A stretch of 64,000 bases of DNA from Fragum whitleyi (GCA_948146395.1 OX411556.1:25922096-25986095); one strand, 5' to 3'; numbered from the stretch's first letter, positions 20,772 to 32,495 are shown. Notes: generated by a model from the letters alone, not told the origin. A program made the numbers and translations.

Positions 20772-20993
20772 CCCTGAATCTAAGAAATTTTTGTTTGTGA
20801 CTTTTCAAGTAGATAAAGACCATCTGGGAAGTGTAAAAATTGCTTCTATTTTTCTGTAAATGCTGTGTCGTTGATACCAATTTTGTTTAGAGAATTCAGC
20901 AACATTGGGTTTTGAACAGAAATAACTATTTGAATGATGTTACCCCTCTAGTCTAGATACTTGGTATTCATTTTATGTTGCGCAAATTAAGAA

Positions 20994-20999
20994 AATAAA
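20994..20999 (+). terminator. Polyadenylation signal AATAAA
   Basis: AATAAA lies 223 bp after the Spec3/Stum-like stop codon, followed by CATGTTAGC. It is the first such signal after the gene and a plausible 3' end. Confidence 0.6.
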
Positions 21000-21062
21000 A
21001 CATGTTAGCAAAGGTCCAGCTTAGCCTTAGAAGGAGTAATGCATGTCTAAAACCATTTTTTA

Positions 21063-22589
21063 AGCTCATCCTGAGCACAAGGTGCTCAGGGTCAGCTTTT
21101 TTGTTTAGGTGGATGTCTGGCCTCTGTTGATCATTGTATATTATCAAAATTGATCTTATTTCCAACAACATTTTTGCTCATTTAATCTGAAATTTGGTCA
21201 GAATAAATGATTTAGTGAAGTCTCAAATGAGTTTAATTTGCGTAAATTGGTGATTGAATCTCAAATAAGTTTGAAATTAGGTCAACTGGGGTAAAAATCT
21301 AGGTTATGAAGTAAAATCTTAGAAAAATCTTGTATTCACTCTATAAGCCACATGTCTTTCCTGATTTGCTCATTATCACAATGTTTGTCTCGAAGATATC
21401 TCAGACGAGTTTAAATTGGGCTCAGCTTGGGTAAGAAAAATACACTGTATTTCACCTAATAAAAGCGCCTTCCATAATAGTAGCACCCCTACACTTTTTC
21501 TAAAAAAAAACAACACTTCAAATGCCTAAATTTTAAGAAATATTTGAGACCTTTTCTCCAATTTGAAAAGAATTTCCTCTTAACATTCATCTATATGATT
21601 ATTTAGAAGAAATTCACCTCAAATTAAAAGGAAGAGGGTATAAAAGACATCAATTTAAAATTTCTTTTAATCAGTAAATGCATACTAAATAAAAGCTACC
21701 TGACCATGTTATGTATAGCTCCCCAGAATGTTTATTAGAAGAATTACGGTAGATCTAGAGATATGAGTAAATCTCAATAAGTATCCACAACACAGGGTTT
21801 GTCTTGGTATCTGTCTCAATGATCCGCATCCGCTGGTACCAAAGTCAAGGTCATGTGACAAGGTCAAGGTCATCTGTCAAGGTCAAACTTTGAAAAAAAT
21901 GCTGTTCCGGGGGCATTCGTGTTTCACAAACACATCTTGTTTGCCGATGAAACTATGTTGTTAGTACTCAATTGACTCATCTTGATGAGACATTTCAAAT
22001 GAGAACAAACAGCATAGGTTTTAAGTTAGGAAGAATGAAATATTTATATTTGAAAAACAAAATATCCCCCCTATCTTTAGCTCAATGCAGTTTATTAAGT
22101 GATTAAATAAACACTCATTACTTCCCTTCCTTATAATTTGTTATGAATATCCCTAGCATATTGCCCCCTTTTCCCAGTCAAACATTGTAGCTAAAGATGA
22201 TTTCATTTGCAATTTTTCATTTTCTATGAATGTTTTCTGCATTGTTTGGCTTTGCTTTATGTAGTCTGCTAAGATTTTTTGGAATTCAGATCAATCAAAG
22301 TCAAAATTGTCAGATAATGGGTGAAATGAAATTTATTGAATAATTTTGAGTTAAATAAGTGTTAAAGGTTTCTTTAAAGTGGTACATAAAAAGTCTTCTT
22401 CCATGTAATTTTACATGTTAGTTATATGTATTCTCTTCTGATTAGCTTGTAAATAAGTATCAATTAGGAGTAAGTCAGAATTCCTTCTGAATGCTTGTGA
22501 CTTTCATTACCTTCTATTTTCAATATTTCTTTCAAATCTTGAGATGATAAAGCCAGTGGAGCGATACAGGCCCTCTTGGGCCTCTTGTT
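21063..22589 (+). mobile_element. Helentron/pearl-like element, degraded, first of a head-to-tail pair
   Basis: Begins AGCTCATCCTGAGCACAAGG with GGTGGATGTCTGG, and ends with hairpin AGGCCCTCTTGGGCCT followed by CTTGTT. The interior is diverged and carries other repeats, including a GTCAAGGTCAT run with its own GTGTTTCACAAACACATCTTG terminus (21895-21950) and a foldback at 21955-22020. The 3' end touches the next element without a gap. Confidence 0.65.
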
Positions 22590-23844
22590 AGCTCACCTGA
22601 GCACGAAGTGCTCAAGGTGAGCTATTGTGATCATAGAATGTCAGTCGTGCGTCGTGCGACATGCGTCATATGTTGTCCACAATTTCTTTCAACATCTTCT
22701 CCTCCTAAACCAGTGGGCCAATCTTGATGAAACTTGGCAGGGATGTTCCTTGGGTCAAGCTTTACCAAAGTTGTTCAAATAAATGAAATCAACCCTTAAC
22801 TTTCCCTTTACCCTTAACAAAAAGGGTGAAAATATGAAAATCTTTCAAAATCTTCTTCTCTGAAACCAGAAGGCAGACAGCTTTCATATTTGGTATGTAG
22901 CATCATCTAGTGGACCTCTACCAAGTTTGTTCATATCAAGACCCTGGGGTCATATTTGGGCTTTGCCGGGGCCCAACACTTTTTACATAGAATCAAAGAG
23001 CAAAAATCTTTAAAAATCTTCTTCTTTGTAACCAGATGGCACACAGCTTTAATATTTGGTATATAGCATCACCTAGTGGGCACCTACCAAGTTTGTTCAT
23101 ATCAAGACCCTTGGGTCATATTTTGGCTTTGCACGGGTGCATACCTTTATCTCTTATGAGCACGAAGGGTAAAAAAATGAAAATCTTCAAAAATCTTCTT
23201 CTATGAAACCAGAAGGCAGACAGCTTTCATATTTGGTATGTAGCATCATCTAGTATACCTCTACCAAGTTTGTTCATATCAAGACCCTAGGATCATATTT
23301 GGGCTCCGCCCAGGCGCAACTCTTTTTACATAGAATTAAAGAGTGAAAATCTTTTAAAATCTTCTTTAATCGAAATCAGAAGGCACACTGCATTCATTTT
23401 TGGTATGTAGTATCATCTAGTGGGCACCTACCAAGTTTGTTCATATCAAGACCCTTGGGTCATATTTGGGCTCCACCCGGGCGCATCCCTTTCAGCTCAT
23501 CTGAGCATGAAGGGTGAAAATAGGAAAACCTTCAAAAATCTTCTTTTTTGAAACCAGTAGGCAGACAGCTTTCATGTTTAGTATGTAGCATCATCTTATG
23601 GACCTCTTCCAAGTTTGTTCATATCAAGCCCTGAGATCACATTTGGGGTCCACCCGGGTGCATCCCTTTTTACATAGAATCAAAGATCAAAAAGGCATAT
23701 CTGTCTTGCTCTTTGCTGAAAATGTTCCATGGTATTGATCTTAGGCAATTATCTTCTTTTTGACATCCGCTATCTAATTAATGTGATGTCCCAGGGGTCA
23801 GAGAGACTCAGGTGAGCGATCTAATACCATCTTGGTCCTCTTGT
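22590..23844 (+). mobile_element. Helentron/pearl-like element with roughly 170-bp core units
   Basis: Starts AGCTCACCTGAGCACGAAGT immediately after the 3' end of the previous element. It has a GTCGTGCGTCGTGCGAC tract, then about five core units (TTTGGTATGTAGCATCATCTA repeats between 22890 and 23600), then CAGGTGAGCGATCT and a weak 3' hairpin ending CTCTTGT. It shares core sequence with 38192-39216. Confidence 0.8.
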
Positions 23845-23867
23845 GTGATTTGAGTGTTTGTGAATAA

Positions 23868-23915
23868 TCACAACATCATAACTACAGCTTATTCAAGCTG
23901 TAGTTATGATGTTAT
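23868..23915. repeat. Foldback ACATCATAACTACAGCTT
   Basis: Near-perfect hairpin, arms AACATCATAACTACAGCTT and AAGCTGTAGTTATGATGTT. Same family as 8703-8754. The distal flank TTACGCACATATGTAATGG is also shared. Confidence 0.75.
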
Positions 23916-24129
23916 TATTCTCAATGATTTTTTTTTAAGGAGAATCTATTTGTATTACGCACATATGTAATGGTAGTTATGCCCTTGGTATTAACCCTCA
24001 TTTAAGACACATTCAATGAATGCTGCCCAGGATTGTTGCCCTGTTTCATTTCCCAGATGGTCCCTTTTCACTTGATGCATTTCACAGTAAACTCAGTTGA
24101 GAATTTTAAAGTTGCCTGTAAAAGCACAC

Positions 24130-24293
24130 TTAGAAGTAGTGGACCTGTAATAGATCAGCAACATTTCGGAAGTAATGAACTTTAACAGTGTTAACCAAGG
24201 TTTTATTTCATTTTCATTTGGAAACCTTTGTCAACATGGGAAAGATCATGAGTTCAGAAATGTTGCAGCACTATTACGGTCCCACTTCCTTAA
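24130..24293. mobile_element. MITE, GGTAGTGGACC family, copy 3
   Basis: Ends AAGTAGTGGACCTGTAATAG and CTATTACGGTCCCACTTCCT, with a TTAACCAAGG..CCTTTGTCAA centre. It lies in gene-free DNA downstream of the Spec3/Stum-like gene. Confidence 0.78.
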
Positions 24294-24487
24294 AACAGCT
24301 TTTAAACAGATTCCAGATTGTTTGTGAAAGGGAGATGAATCTTCCTGGTATAGTCTTTCATACTTGTATGTTTGTTATGTATCTTTAGTTCATTTATATA
24401 GCCATTTATGCCAAAATACACTGTCTTATACACTGGGGTCTGTAATTGAGCTTTACTTGCCTTGCTTTGAGGAAAACCAATTAAATA

Positions 24488-24562
24488 TCGATGGGTCAGC
24501 GTGAAACAGTTGTAACTGCTTATGTGTTTACAGGCAGTTACAACTATTTCGCACTGAGCCAT
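24488..24562. repeat. Foldback AAACAGTTGTAACTGC family
   Basis: Arms TGGGTCAGCGTGAAACAGTTG and inverse ending GCACTGAGCCA, with GTAACTGC..GGCAGTTACAAC. The best-preserved member of the family at 6896-6970. Confidence 0.75.
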
Positions 24563-24756
24563 TGATATATTCAGGGTGCTAGTCTGACATAAAATAAAAA
24601 ATTTAAGAAGAGGATTCAAAGGACTCAACTTAAGGATCCTACCTTAAAGTTTGCAAATCCCTTCTTTTTAAGTAACACTCTTTTTTAGAGCTTTTCCCTG
24701 AGGGTTGAAGAAAGTGTTGGATTCATAAATGGAAAAATGTGGTTCAACTTCTGGAA

Positions 24757-24812
24757 AGAATTGAAGACTGTTTTAAACAGTCTTCAATTCTTTTCTGAAG
24801 CTGATCTCCTAA
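24757..24812. repeat. Foldback GAATTGAAGACTGTTTTAAA
   Basis: Palindrome GAAGACTGTTTTAAACAGTC with extended arms ending CTTTTCTGAAGCTGATC. The same core occurs within 49372-49796 and 63200-63566. Flanking ...GGGTCC..GGGACTCCCA text is also shared. Confidence 0.7.
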
Positions 24813-25229
24813 GGGTCCATGGGACTCCCACTAGTTGTTTTTGAGGGTCCTGTCTTCTTATATGTCAATCACAGACTAACAGACTCGAAAAACCTGCATC
24901 CTTTAAAGCCATGTATATTAGCAAAAGCAAAGACACCAATCAGTCTTTCAGTAACTGCACATCTGATCAGCGTCTTTACTTTTGATAGATTGGAAGTAAA
25001 AGAACTGAGGTGTGTTTCTTAAATTAGGATTCTTTAGAATCTAATTAAGATTTTTAAGATAGGGCGCTTAAGATTAAGATTTTTGTGCCACTAAATAAGT
25101 ATCTTAAGATAGCTAAATGAGGATGGGAAGATGGTTTTGGATTGGCTGAAAACGAGCAGCCTTGGTGACATCAAAAGTTTTCACTCAGATTTGAGAAAAC
25201 CTGTTCTTAAGGCGTCTTAATAATCTTTT

Positions 25230-25505
25230 TATGCTCCTTATGCAGAAGAGCAGGTATATTGCTATGCATTTGTCTGTCGTTCTGCCTGTCCGTAGACCAT
25301 TTTTTTCCGAAGCATATCTCTAAAAGTATGCAAGCTAGAATCATGAAACTTAACAGTCAGATAGATCCCATCAAGGAGAAGTGCAGTGCAGAAGAACCAT
25401 TACTCTACTCATTATATTTTTTTGAGTTATTGCCCTTTGTTGATTGACAAAGAATAGACCTTTAAGGGGTGTGGTGCATATATGTTTTACAAACATCTTT
25501 TGTTT
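25230..25505 (+). repeat. Dispersed repeat shared with 290-385
   Basis: Contains GTCTGTCGTTCTGCCTGTCCG, TATGCAAGCTAGAATCATGAA and, at its right end, a short hairpin ATGTTTTACAAACATC followed by TTTTGTTT. This looks like the 3' end of a Helentron-like element. Confidence 0.55.
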
Positions 25506-25742
25506 AATGGGATTTTTCATATCACTCTAAAAAACACACCTCTATTCTTACTTTCTAAATCTGAAATTCAGGCCCCTACCATCTCTAGCTGTATAGTATG
25601 ATTTGATGGACTGAATAGAAATCTATATAGCTTTTGTGTCTCATGTATGACTCCATATAAAATGCTTTGTACACCTTATTAGTTTGAACATATTTTCGCC
25701 AACACTTATGTATCCAATTTCAAGACAGAATGTGGGATTATA

Positions 25743-26235
25743 TAGAGGATAATCGTTTGTCTAAGTGTACAATCAACAAAAGCAATATTTTAACACACAG
25801 AGATGAAAATATAGCTTTTGTTCATCGCAAAATAATGTTGTCAACAGAGAGTCAATATGACTTTCCATGCCAAACGATCAGATATGAAAGATTTCACTGA
25901 AATTTCCCTTGGTTTCTTTAAAAAAAACATTAGAGAAAATAACCTGAGTGTACTGTATCCAACAATGTCAAATGGCCTTTACACCTCACTCATACGTTAT
26001 GGTAAATTGTATTCATTCATGAAACACCTTTGGTTTTGATCGCAATGTTGCAGTCGTAGAAAGTCTCAATATTTGGTAATTTTGGCCATTTTCCCACATA
26101 ATATTTGTAGACTCTAAGAGAGCCCCATCCTGTTCTAAAAGAATTGTGATGATTCTCATAGAACCCTCGGGTTGTATTAGAGCTTCTACGGTATCCACTG
26201 ATCTTATTCCAAAACCAAACAATTATTCTAATTCT
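25743..26235. mobile_element. MITE, AGAGGATAATCGTTTG family, copy 1
   Basis: Left end TAGAGGATAATCGTTTG, right end CAAACAATTATTCTAATTC. Internal ACAAAAGC..AGCTTTTGTTCATCGC foldback as in 40181-40322 and 59821-59990. It is longer than the others, with an unrelated middle. Confidence 0.65.
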
Positions 26236-26277
26236 TTAATGCAAAAATGAGTTAAAATTTTGCATAATTTTAGGACA

Positions 26278-26495
26278 AATTTTCTAAAAGGGCATCATTT
26301 TGCAAGTGATTGCTTTGCAACATTCATGATAACGTCACTATTTGTGCTCAGTGTAGATAACATCTGATTGGATGAAATGAACAAAAATGGGGTGTTAGAG
26401 TTTGATAATTTCACTGACTAGGTGGTGAGTTTATCAAATGATAATCTACCATTATTTCTTGATTATCCGATGAAAAACATTAGAGAAAACAACCT
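26278..26495. repeat. GACGTCAC-containing block shared with 44702 and 60040
   Basis: Order TCATTTTGCAA..TGCAAC, TGATAACGTCACTATTTG, TCTGATTGGATGAAATGAAC and GATAATTTCACTG is repeated at 44702-44905 and 60040-60175. At 26278 and 60040 it directly follows an AGAGGATAATCG MITE, suggesting a larger compound element. Confidence 0.65.
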
Positions 26496-26719
26496 ATTTC
26501 AAGAAAACAGATCAGGGGCATATTTTCTTACATTTGTTCATTTGCCTGGCTATCTATCTGTCTGAAAAAAATAATTAAAACAAGATAACCAAAAAACTAA
26601 TGCCAATTACTTTCAAGCCTATTTAAGAAAAGAAAATGTTCAATTAAGAGATGATCATGATATTTGACTATTAAGATTTTCGAATTCCATGGACAAGGTC
26701 ATTTATTTTATCAAGATCA

Positions 26720-26962
26720 GGGCCCAAGGTTATAAAACCTTTTTCATGCTCAATTCAAAATTTTCTCAAATTTTAATTTGATATTAAAGCCATAAATCTG
26801 TTTTAATACTCATTTTAATGTGTAAACATAAAAGATATTATTAATAAGTTGTTAAAAATAGCAACTTATTAATATTATCTTTTATTTTCATACATTTATC
26901 TTAATTCAAAATTTGAGAAAATTTTCAGTTGAGCCAGAGAAAAGTTTTATAATCTCAGGCCC
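26720..26962. mobile_element. MITE, GGGCCCAAGGTTATAAAA family, copy 1
   Basis: A 243-bp element whose ends are long inverted repeats: GGGCCCAAGGTTATAAAACC and AGTTTTATAATCTCAGGCCC, then AATTCAAAATTTTCTCAAA. The centre is AATAAGTTGTTA..TAGCAACTTATT. Copies: 47051-47290, 52673-52929 and a half at 53087-53165. Confidence 0.8.
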
Positions 26963-27066
26963 AGAACAAAAAACTTACCAGAAGTCTACTCAAGATAAGA
27001 ACCTTATATTTGGCATAATGATTTTTTACCTTTAAAATATATTTGTCTTCTATTAAAGCTTACAAT

Positions 27067-27143
27067 TCATTTTGAGATGGCTAAATTTTAATTCTTTAGC
27101 AGAATGTTAAAGAATTAAAATTAAGCCATCTCAAAATAAATTG
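27067..27143. repeat. Foldback TTTTGAGATGGCTAAATTTT
   Basis: Arms CATTTTGAGATGGCTAAATT and its near-perfect inverse, centre TTTAGCAGAATGTTAAAG. A single copy in this window. Confidence 0.7.
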
Positions 27144-27244
27144 TATTAATGTCTTCTTTTGCTGAAGAAAAATATTGCTTTTAGACTTCAACTTTAACCT
27201 TCTATCTCAAGGTCACCTTGTTTACTCACTGTTGCCTCAGTCAA

Positions 27245-27468
27245 GTGTTAATTGGTTTAAACCTATTTATTTTTACATCGATTGGGAAACAAGTTCTTAC
27301 AACTTAGATTAATTCCTCTCGATTCTGCTTCCTGGAAAATTCACCAGTACTCGCGCCTAATGTGTGGGCCAATGAAAGAACCAAGATCGATTGCTGCTCC
27401 CGGAAATCAAACTCAGGACCTTTGTGTCAAGAGGCAGACGCTCTACCACTAGACCACAAACACCAAGT
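27245..27468 (-). mobile_element. tRNA-derived SINE, family 3
   Basis: Minus-strand head GTGGTCTAGTGGTAGAGCGT (box A) and GAGTTTGATTTCCGGG (box B), about 70 nt long, followed by a body ending in a GATGTAAAAATAAATAGG tail. The head resembles a tRNA but the anticodon arm is not convincing, so it is not called as a gene. Confidence 0.7.
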
Positions 27469-27713
27469 GCTGATTTTTATGTTCAATTGTTTTGTTGTGT
27501 AACTTGTTAAACTATGTTGTGAACAAATAATGGCATTAGGTTTTAAACTACCCTTTTCTGTATAACTGTATAGGACCAGGTTTTGACTTGCCTGTGATTT
27601 TATACTTGAGAAAATATGTGGAAAAAGAAGAAATTCCTTTAAACAAGCAATTTTTCTATTACCACAATATTTTCTTATACTGGGAAGGTTTATTTTCATA
27701 TCATCCCCTTTTT

Positions 27714-28846
27714 AGCTCACCTGAGCACGAAGTGCTCAAGGTGAGCTTTTGTGGTTAGGTGGATGTCCGTCGTCCGTCGTTCGTCGTCCGTCGTGTGTCG
27801 TCCGTCGTGTGTCGTGTGTCGTCAACATTTACCTTGTATGCACTCTAGAGGCCACATTTTTTGCCCAATCAACCTGAAACTTGGTCAGAATGATTGTCTT
27901 GATAAAATCTCGGACAAGTTCGAAATTGGGTCAAGTGGGGTCAAAAACTAGGTCACTGGGTCAAATCTTAGAAAAACCTTGTATGCACTCTAGAGGCCAT
28001 ATTTTTTGCCCAATCAATCTAAAATTTGGTCAGAATGATTGTCTTGATGAAATCTCGGACAAGTTCCAAATTGGGTCAAGTGGGGTCAAAAACTAGGTCA
28101 CAGGGTCAAATCTTAGAAAAACCTTGTATGCACTCTAGAGGCCATATTTTTTGCCCAATCAACCCCAAATTTAGCCTGAATGATTGTCTTGATAAAATCT
28201 TGGACAAGTTCCAAATTGGGTCAAGTGGGGTCAAAAACTAGGTCACAGGGTCAAATCTTAGAAAAACCTTGTATGCACTCTAGAGGCCACATTTTTTGCC
28301 CAATCAACCTGAAATTTGGTCAGAATGTTTGTCTTGATGAAATCTAGGACAAGTTCGAAATTGGGTCAAGTGGGGTCAAAAACTAGGTCACAGGGTCAAA
28401 TCTTAGAAAAACCTTGTAGACACTCTAGAAGCCATATTTTTTGCCCAATCAACCTGAAATTTGGTTAGAATGATTGTCTTGCTGAAATCTCGGACAAGTT
28501 TTAAATTGGGTCAAGTGGGGTCAAATATGAGGTCACAGGGTCAAATATTAGAAAAACCTTGTAGACACTCTAGAAGCCATATTTTTTGCCCGATCAACCT
28601 GAAAATAGATCAGAATGATCATCTTGATGAAATCTAGGTCAAGTTTTAAATTGGGTCAAGTGGGGTCAAAAAATGAGGTCACAGGGTCAAATCTTAGTGA
28701 AACCTTGTAAGCAGTGTAGAGGCATCATTTTTTGCCCAATCAACCTGAAATTTGGTAAGAATTCATTATCCTTTCTAAATCTACTTTAAATAATTTTTGA
28801 CAGTTCATTCAGGTGAGCGATTTAGGGCCACTATGGCCCTCTTGTT
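27714..28846 (+). mobile_element. Helentron/pearl-like element with 145-bp core units
   Basis: Start AGCTCACCTGAGCACGAAGT, then a CGTCCGTCGTTCGTCGTCCG tract. Six to seven tandem units follow on a 145-bp period (GAATGATTGTCTTGAT near 27888 and 28033, and on). The end is CAGGTGAGCGATTT, hairpin GGGCCACTATGGCCC, then TCTTGTT. The most complete example in the window. Adjacent units differ at few positions, implying recent unit turnover. Confidence 0.85.
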
Positions 28847-29009
28847 TATTTTCATCTCTTTGATGAAAGAACAGAAAAGAGTTACTAGTGTAATACGGGT
28901 CATTCTGGATAAGAAACAGGGCAATTTGTTTTTTTCAAAAGATTAATTTAATCTTCCCAACATCCATTGATTCCCAGGGCATATTGCCATTGCTCTGTCT
29001 ATTTGTCTG

Positions 29010-29432
29010 TTGTCCACAAAAACTTGACACTCATTCCTATTAAAACCATTTTAAGATCATTTGCTCAGCGCTTCAACAATTCATTCCATACACTCACTCA
29101 AAACATTCAAATCACTCCAAAATTGTTCTAAAACACCGTGAATCATGAAAAAATGATCAACATTTCAATATTATCCACCAAAAAATTGCATGATTTTATG
29201 GCTGGTGTTCATTTTAGGCATTTGATTTTGTCCATGAAAACAAAAGTAGAAAAGTAGGCAGATTGTATATTAAAGGGAGGTAAAAATCATTGTTGATTTG
29301 GACAAAAATGATCAATTATGTTTTACCTCCCTTGAAAGTCATTCAAAAAACTGAATTTCAAAGCCTGATCATAAAACTCATGAAATTTAGCTCCAAAATC
29401 ATTCAACTAGTCAATTTCATGATGTTCATGAC
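29010..29432. mobile_element. mariner-type MITE family A, diverged copy
   Basis: Shares ACTTGACACTCATTCC, ACCATTTTAAGATCATTTGC, TCATTCCATACACTCACTC and the central palindrome AGGGAGGTAAAA..TTTTACCTCCCTT with the other family A copies. It ends TCAATTTCATGATGTTCATG. Confidence 0.65.
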
Positions 29433-29735
29433 TGTACCAGCTCCAAAGACATTTTTATAGGTCAAATGTGTGGTCAAATTAATATTGAAATTTGTATGAC
29501 TGTACCAGCTTGATATTGAAATTCGTTTAATTGTACCAGCTCCGAAGGCATTTTTCAAGGTCAAATGTGTGGACAAATATATATTGAAATTTGTTTGACA
29601 GTACCAGCTCCAAAGACATTTTTCAAGGTCAAATGTGTTGAAAAATATATTTTGAGATTTGTTCGACTGTACCTGCTCAAAAGACATTTTTCAAGGTAAA
29701 AAGTGTGGACAAATTAATATTGAATTTTTTTTTGC
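29428..29735. repeat. Tandem repeat, about 65-bp unit
   Basis: GACTGTACCAGCTCCAAAGA with CATTTTTCAAGGTCAAATGTGTGG recurs four to five times, one unit partly deleted (29500-29530). It starts at the right end of a family A MITE. Confidence 0.75.
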
Positions 29736-30220
29736 TGTTGATTTACATATCGTTAACTATAGTTTGTGAAAAATGGCAGTGGTGTTTAACTAACACAACT
29801 TGTGACCATGTTTATTTAGCGATCATTTTTATTCAGCCACCGTTTCCCCTCTTTTGAATCAAAATATCTTAAAAAGAAGAAATAGCGGGTTCAAACATTA
29901 TTGTAACAAATTCTATGTTGTTAAAAGTTAAATGATTCTAATTAGTTTTAACAAACATAGGATTGTTTAAAAATTTGCAATAACATTCATATTCAATGAA
30001 AACTATGTTTCTAATTTGTAAACAAAAAACTTGTACTAAGGAACCATTCCTTGGCGGCCCAGTATGTGGTCGCTTAATTCCCATTTTACAGTATGCTTGT
30101 TGCAAGGAGTTTCTTCATTTCCTACGATGTGTTTTACATAGAATACTTTGATTTTAACAAGCTCGTCAAATTGAAATGTTCATCAGCAAACATTTTTGTT
30201 AAGCTTATTGGCAATTCAAC

Positions 30221-30425
30221 CAGGATAGAGCAGATGTTAGTGCATTAGACTATCAAACATCAAGAGTGATGGCTGCAATGATCCTCTCAGACAATTTGTC
30301 TTCCACTGATAGGTTGATAATCTTAAACTTGTTTGGGATAGCAGCTGGAGGCTAGAATAGGATGTAATGGTAGTACTGATGTGAGGTATACCAGGAACCA
30401 ATTGTTTGTTGCTCCAGATGCCAAA
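30221..30425 (+). mobile_element. tRNA-derived SINE, family 2, copy 2
   Basis: Body blocks ACAATTTGTC, TGATAGGTTGATAATCTTAA, GGGATAGCAGCTGGAGGCT and ATGTAATGGTAGTA follow the same order as at 17815. The tRNA-like head (AGCAGATGTTAGTGCATTAGA) is diverged. Confidence 0.7.
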
Positions 30426-31547
30426 TTATGACTGAAGAATTGTTAAAAGGGTTGTTAAACTCATTTCAACCAAACAAAAGAAAATTAATTAAAAACTGGA
30501 AGAAAATGATCTGATTCTGAATTGTGATAAAGAGTATAAGGATATGTGTTTTGTTTGGCATTTCATAGCTAAATTTGATGGTGTTTGAACTTCTTTACAA
30601 TATGCTTTTGAATCTAATAGCATAAGATTGGGCCATGATCAATTTTTGTACCAACACAAGCATTTTACATGATAGCTTGTTTTTGGTAAACGGAATTTTG
30701 ATAATGATGGATTATCTATTTAAGGGCAACACGCATTCACAATGTTGTAGCACTGTTGTTATGATTTTGTTATTTTATGGCTTATGTAATTGTATTTTAA
30801 GAATGATGATACTGTAAACAATGCATTTGTTAGGTTTTATACGATGATTTATGATATATCTAATTATAAAGTATATTGTTTAAGACAATTTTAAAAGTTT
30901 TACTTCCATTCTGGATTCCAATCGTCAATGCATAAATAAGCAACAAATTCACTACAATTTTCACAGAATGATTAAACTAAGGTATTGGTCATTCCGTTAT
31001 ATAATGGGTCAAATCTATCAACTATACATCGAAAGATTTTGAGTTTTTAACATGTGTAATATAAGGATCTTTTTTTTTTTCATAAAATGGGTCACGTCCG
31101 TCATGTATACCTCGTAAGTTTTAGCGACAAAAGTCCAAAGTTTTCAATGGATTTGGTTCAAACAGGGTAAAAGTAATGATAATAAAATATTTACTTACAA
31201 AAGGTAGCTAATTAAGCTATCACCATACAAACAATACAATGAACTTATTAACTATACGGGCCTTCTAAAACAATTCAATGTAAAACAAAAAAGCAAAGCA
31301 AAAATTGATGATGACAACATAATGACAATTGTAATAATCTTCTGTTGAGTAATTATTGAAAGCATTTAATAAAACACTCAGTATTCAATATTTCGGCAAA
31401 AAATGCCTTTTTCAAGAAAACGAAAAATATTCTAACACTACTACATAATAATTTTAAACGATACAGCCATTTTAAATTATCCCACAAAGGATATGACGTC
31501 AACGTCGTTTTTCCACGTTCAGGCGGCGTTGACGTTCTCGCGCATAA

Positions 31548-31920
31548 TTAGACGTCAACTAACGTTATGTGGAACTGCACGTCTTTTCCGTTGCAACCCA
31601 ATGGCTGTACAGTTTGTAGCCTTTTGATCCATGCTGACTCATGGATTTGGCGCTCTGTCCGGTCTGCGGAGTACATCTTCTTTAAAACCGTAAATCTCAC
31701 ATCAGAGCTTGAATGCTCGCCCATTTTAAAATGGAGATTTATCGGTTTCTCGCGCTGAAAGCGTACATCCCTCAGATGTTCTTTCATCCTTTCATTCAAC
31801 TGTCTCTCTGTCTCTCCCACATATACCACCTTATCACATCGTACACAACTTATCGCATACACCACGTTCCTATCCCTGCAAGAAGTACAGTCCGACCGCC
31901 CAACATTGCAAGTGACGTCA
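31548..31920 (-). pseudogene. Penelope-like element: GIY-YIG endonuclease domain, truncated copy
   Basis: The minus strand reads CNVGRSDCTSCRDRN, VVYAISCVRCDKVVYVGET, an ERQLNERMKEHL helix and ESAWIKRLQTVQPLGCNG. This is the Cys-containing linker and GIY-YIG nuclease that follows the reverse transcriptase in Penelope-like retroelements; the YAI..YVG pair is the GIY-YIG signature and the ET..R pattern follows it. The reverse transcriptase is absent: the copy stops at DVTCNVG, at the inverted-repeat border (31896-31920). The reading frame is intact to 31548. Confidence 0.85.
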
Positions 31921-32002
31921 TGATTTGTTTATTTCTTAGTTGCTGTGTGAAATATGTAAGTTTTAATAAATAGTAAAAACACTAGAATATGACAAGTAGA
32001 AA

Positions 32003-32085
32003 ATAGCTCAGGTGGTTAGAGAGTTCGGACATACGTGTCCGCCCCTCAAAAGAAAGGTGATTGAGGTTCGAATCTCTGTCAAATT
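32003..32085 (+). other. tRNA-like sequence (box A and box B)
   Basis: TAGCTCAGGTGGTTAGAG and GGTTCGAATC are correctly ordered, with a CGGACATACGTGTCCG hairpin between. The T arm and acceptor do not pair properly, so a functional tRNA is unlikely. It could be a SINE head or a Pol III promoter remnant. It points towards the oppositely oriented one at 32415-32495. Confidence 0.55.
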
Positions 32086-32414
32086 ACATTTTTTTTTGTA
32101 ATGTTATGATCTTTTTTAATTAATTTTCAATCAAGAAAATAACCAATTCCATTAATCTTAAATTGACTCGTTTATTCATTACATATGTAAGAAAACTTCA
32201 TTTTTTAATGTTTTTTTTTTTTTTTTTATCTTTTCTCTACTGATGTGTCAGTATTTCCATATTTTCTTTTATCAACTCATAAGTATGTATACATAAATAT
32301 CGCAAAAATGAAAAAAAAACGATTTTATTTCAAAGTTTTGTGTAGAATTGCTAATACTAATACAATGCATCCATGTTAGAATCTTGAATTTATAAAAAAA
32401 GAAAAAAAAATCAT

Positions 32415-32495
32415 TCTTTGCGCCGATTCGAACCCATGAACCACGTTAATTGGGCTAGGGTACGTTACCGATTGCGCTAATTACGACAGTTGTAT
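32415..32495 (-). other. tRNA-like sequence, opposite orientation
   Basis: The minus strand reads TAATTAGCGCAATCGGTAAC (box A-like), and TGGGTTCGAATCGGCGC (box B and acceptor-like). About 70 nt in all, without a clean anticodon stem. The two tRNA-like units sit about 85 bp inside the inverted repeats that bound 31896-32578. Confidence 0.5.

Noticed and set aside
27398..27468. Minus-strand tRNA gene candidate
   Set aside because: Box A and B are present, but the anticodon and acceptor stems do not pair and a SINE-like body follows, so it is called as a SINE.
27751..28241. Repeated 66-71-codon frames with RSSVVCR and KPCMHSRGH
   Set aside because: They come from the CGTCCGTCGTC tract and 145-bp tandem units, not from a gene.
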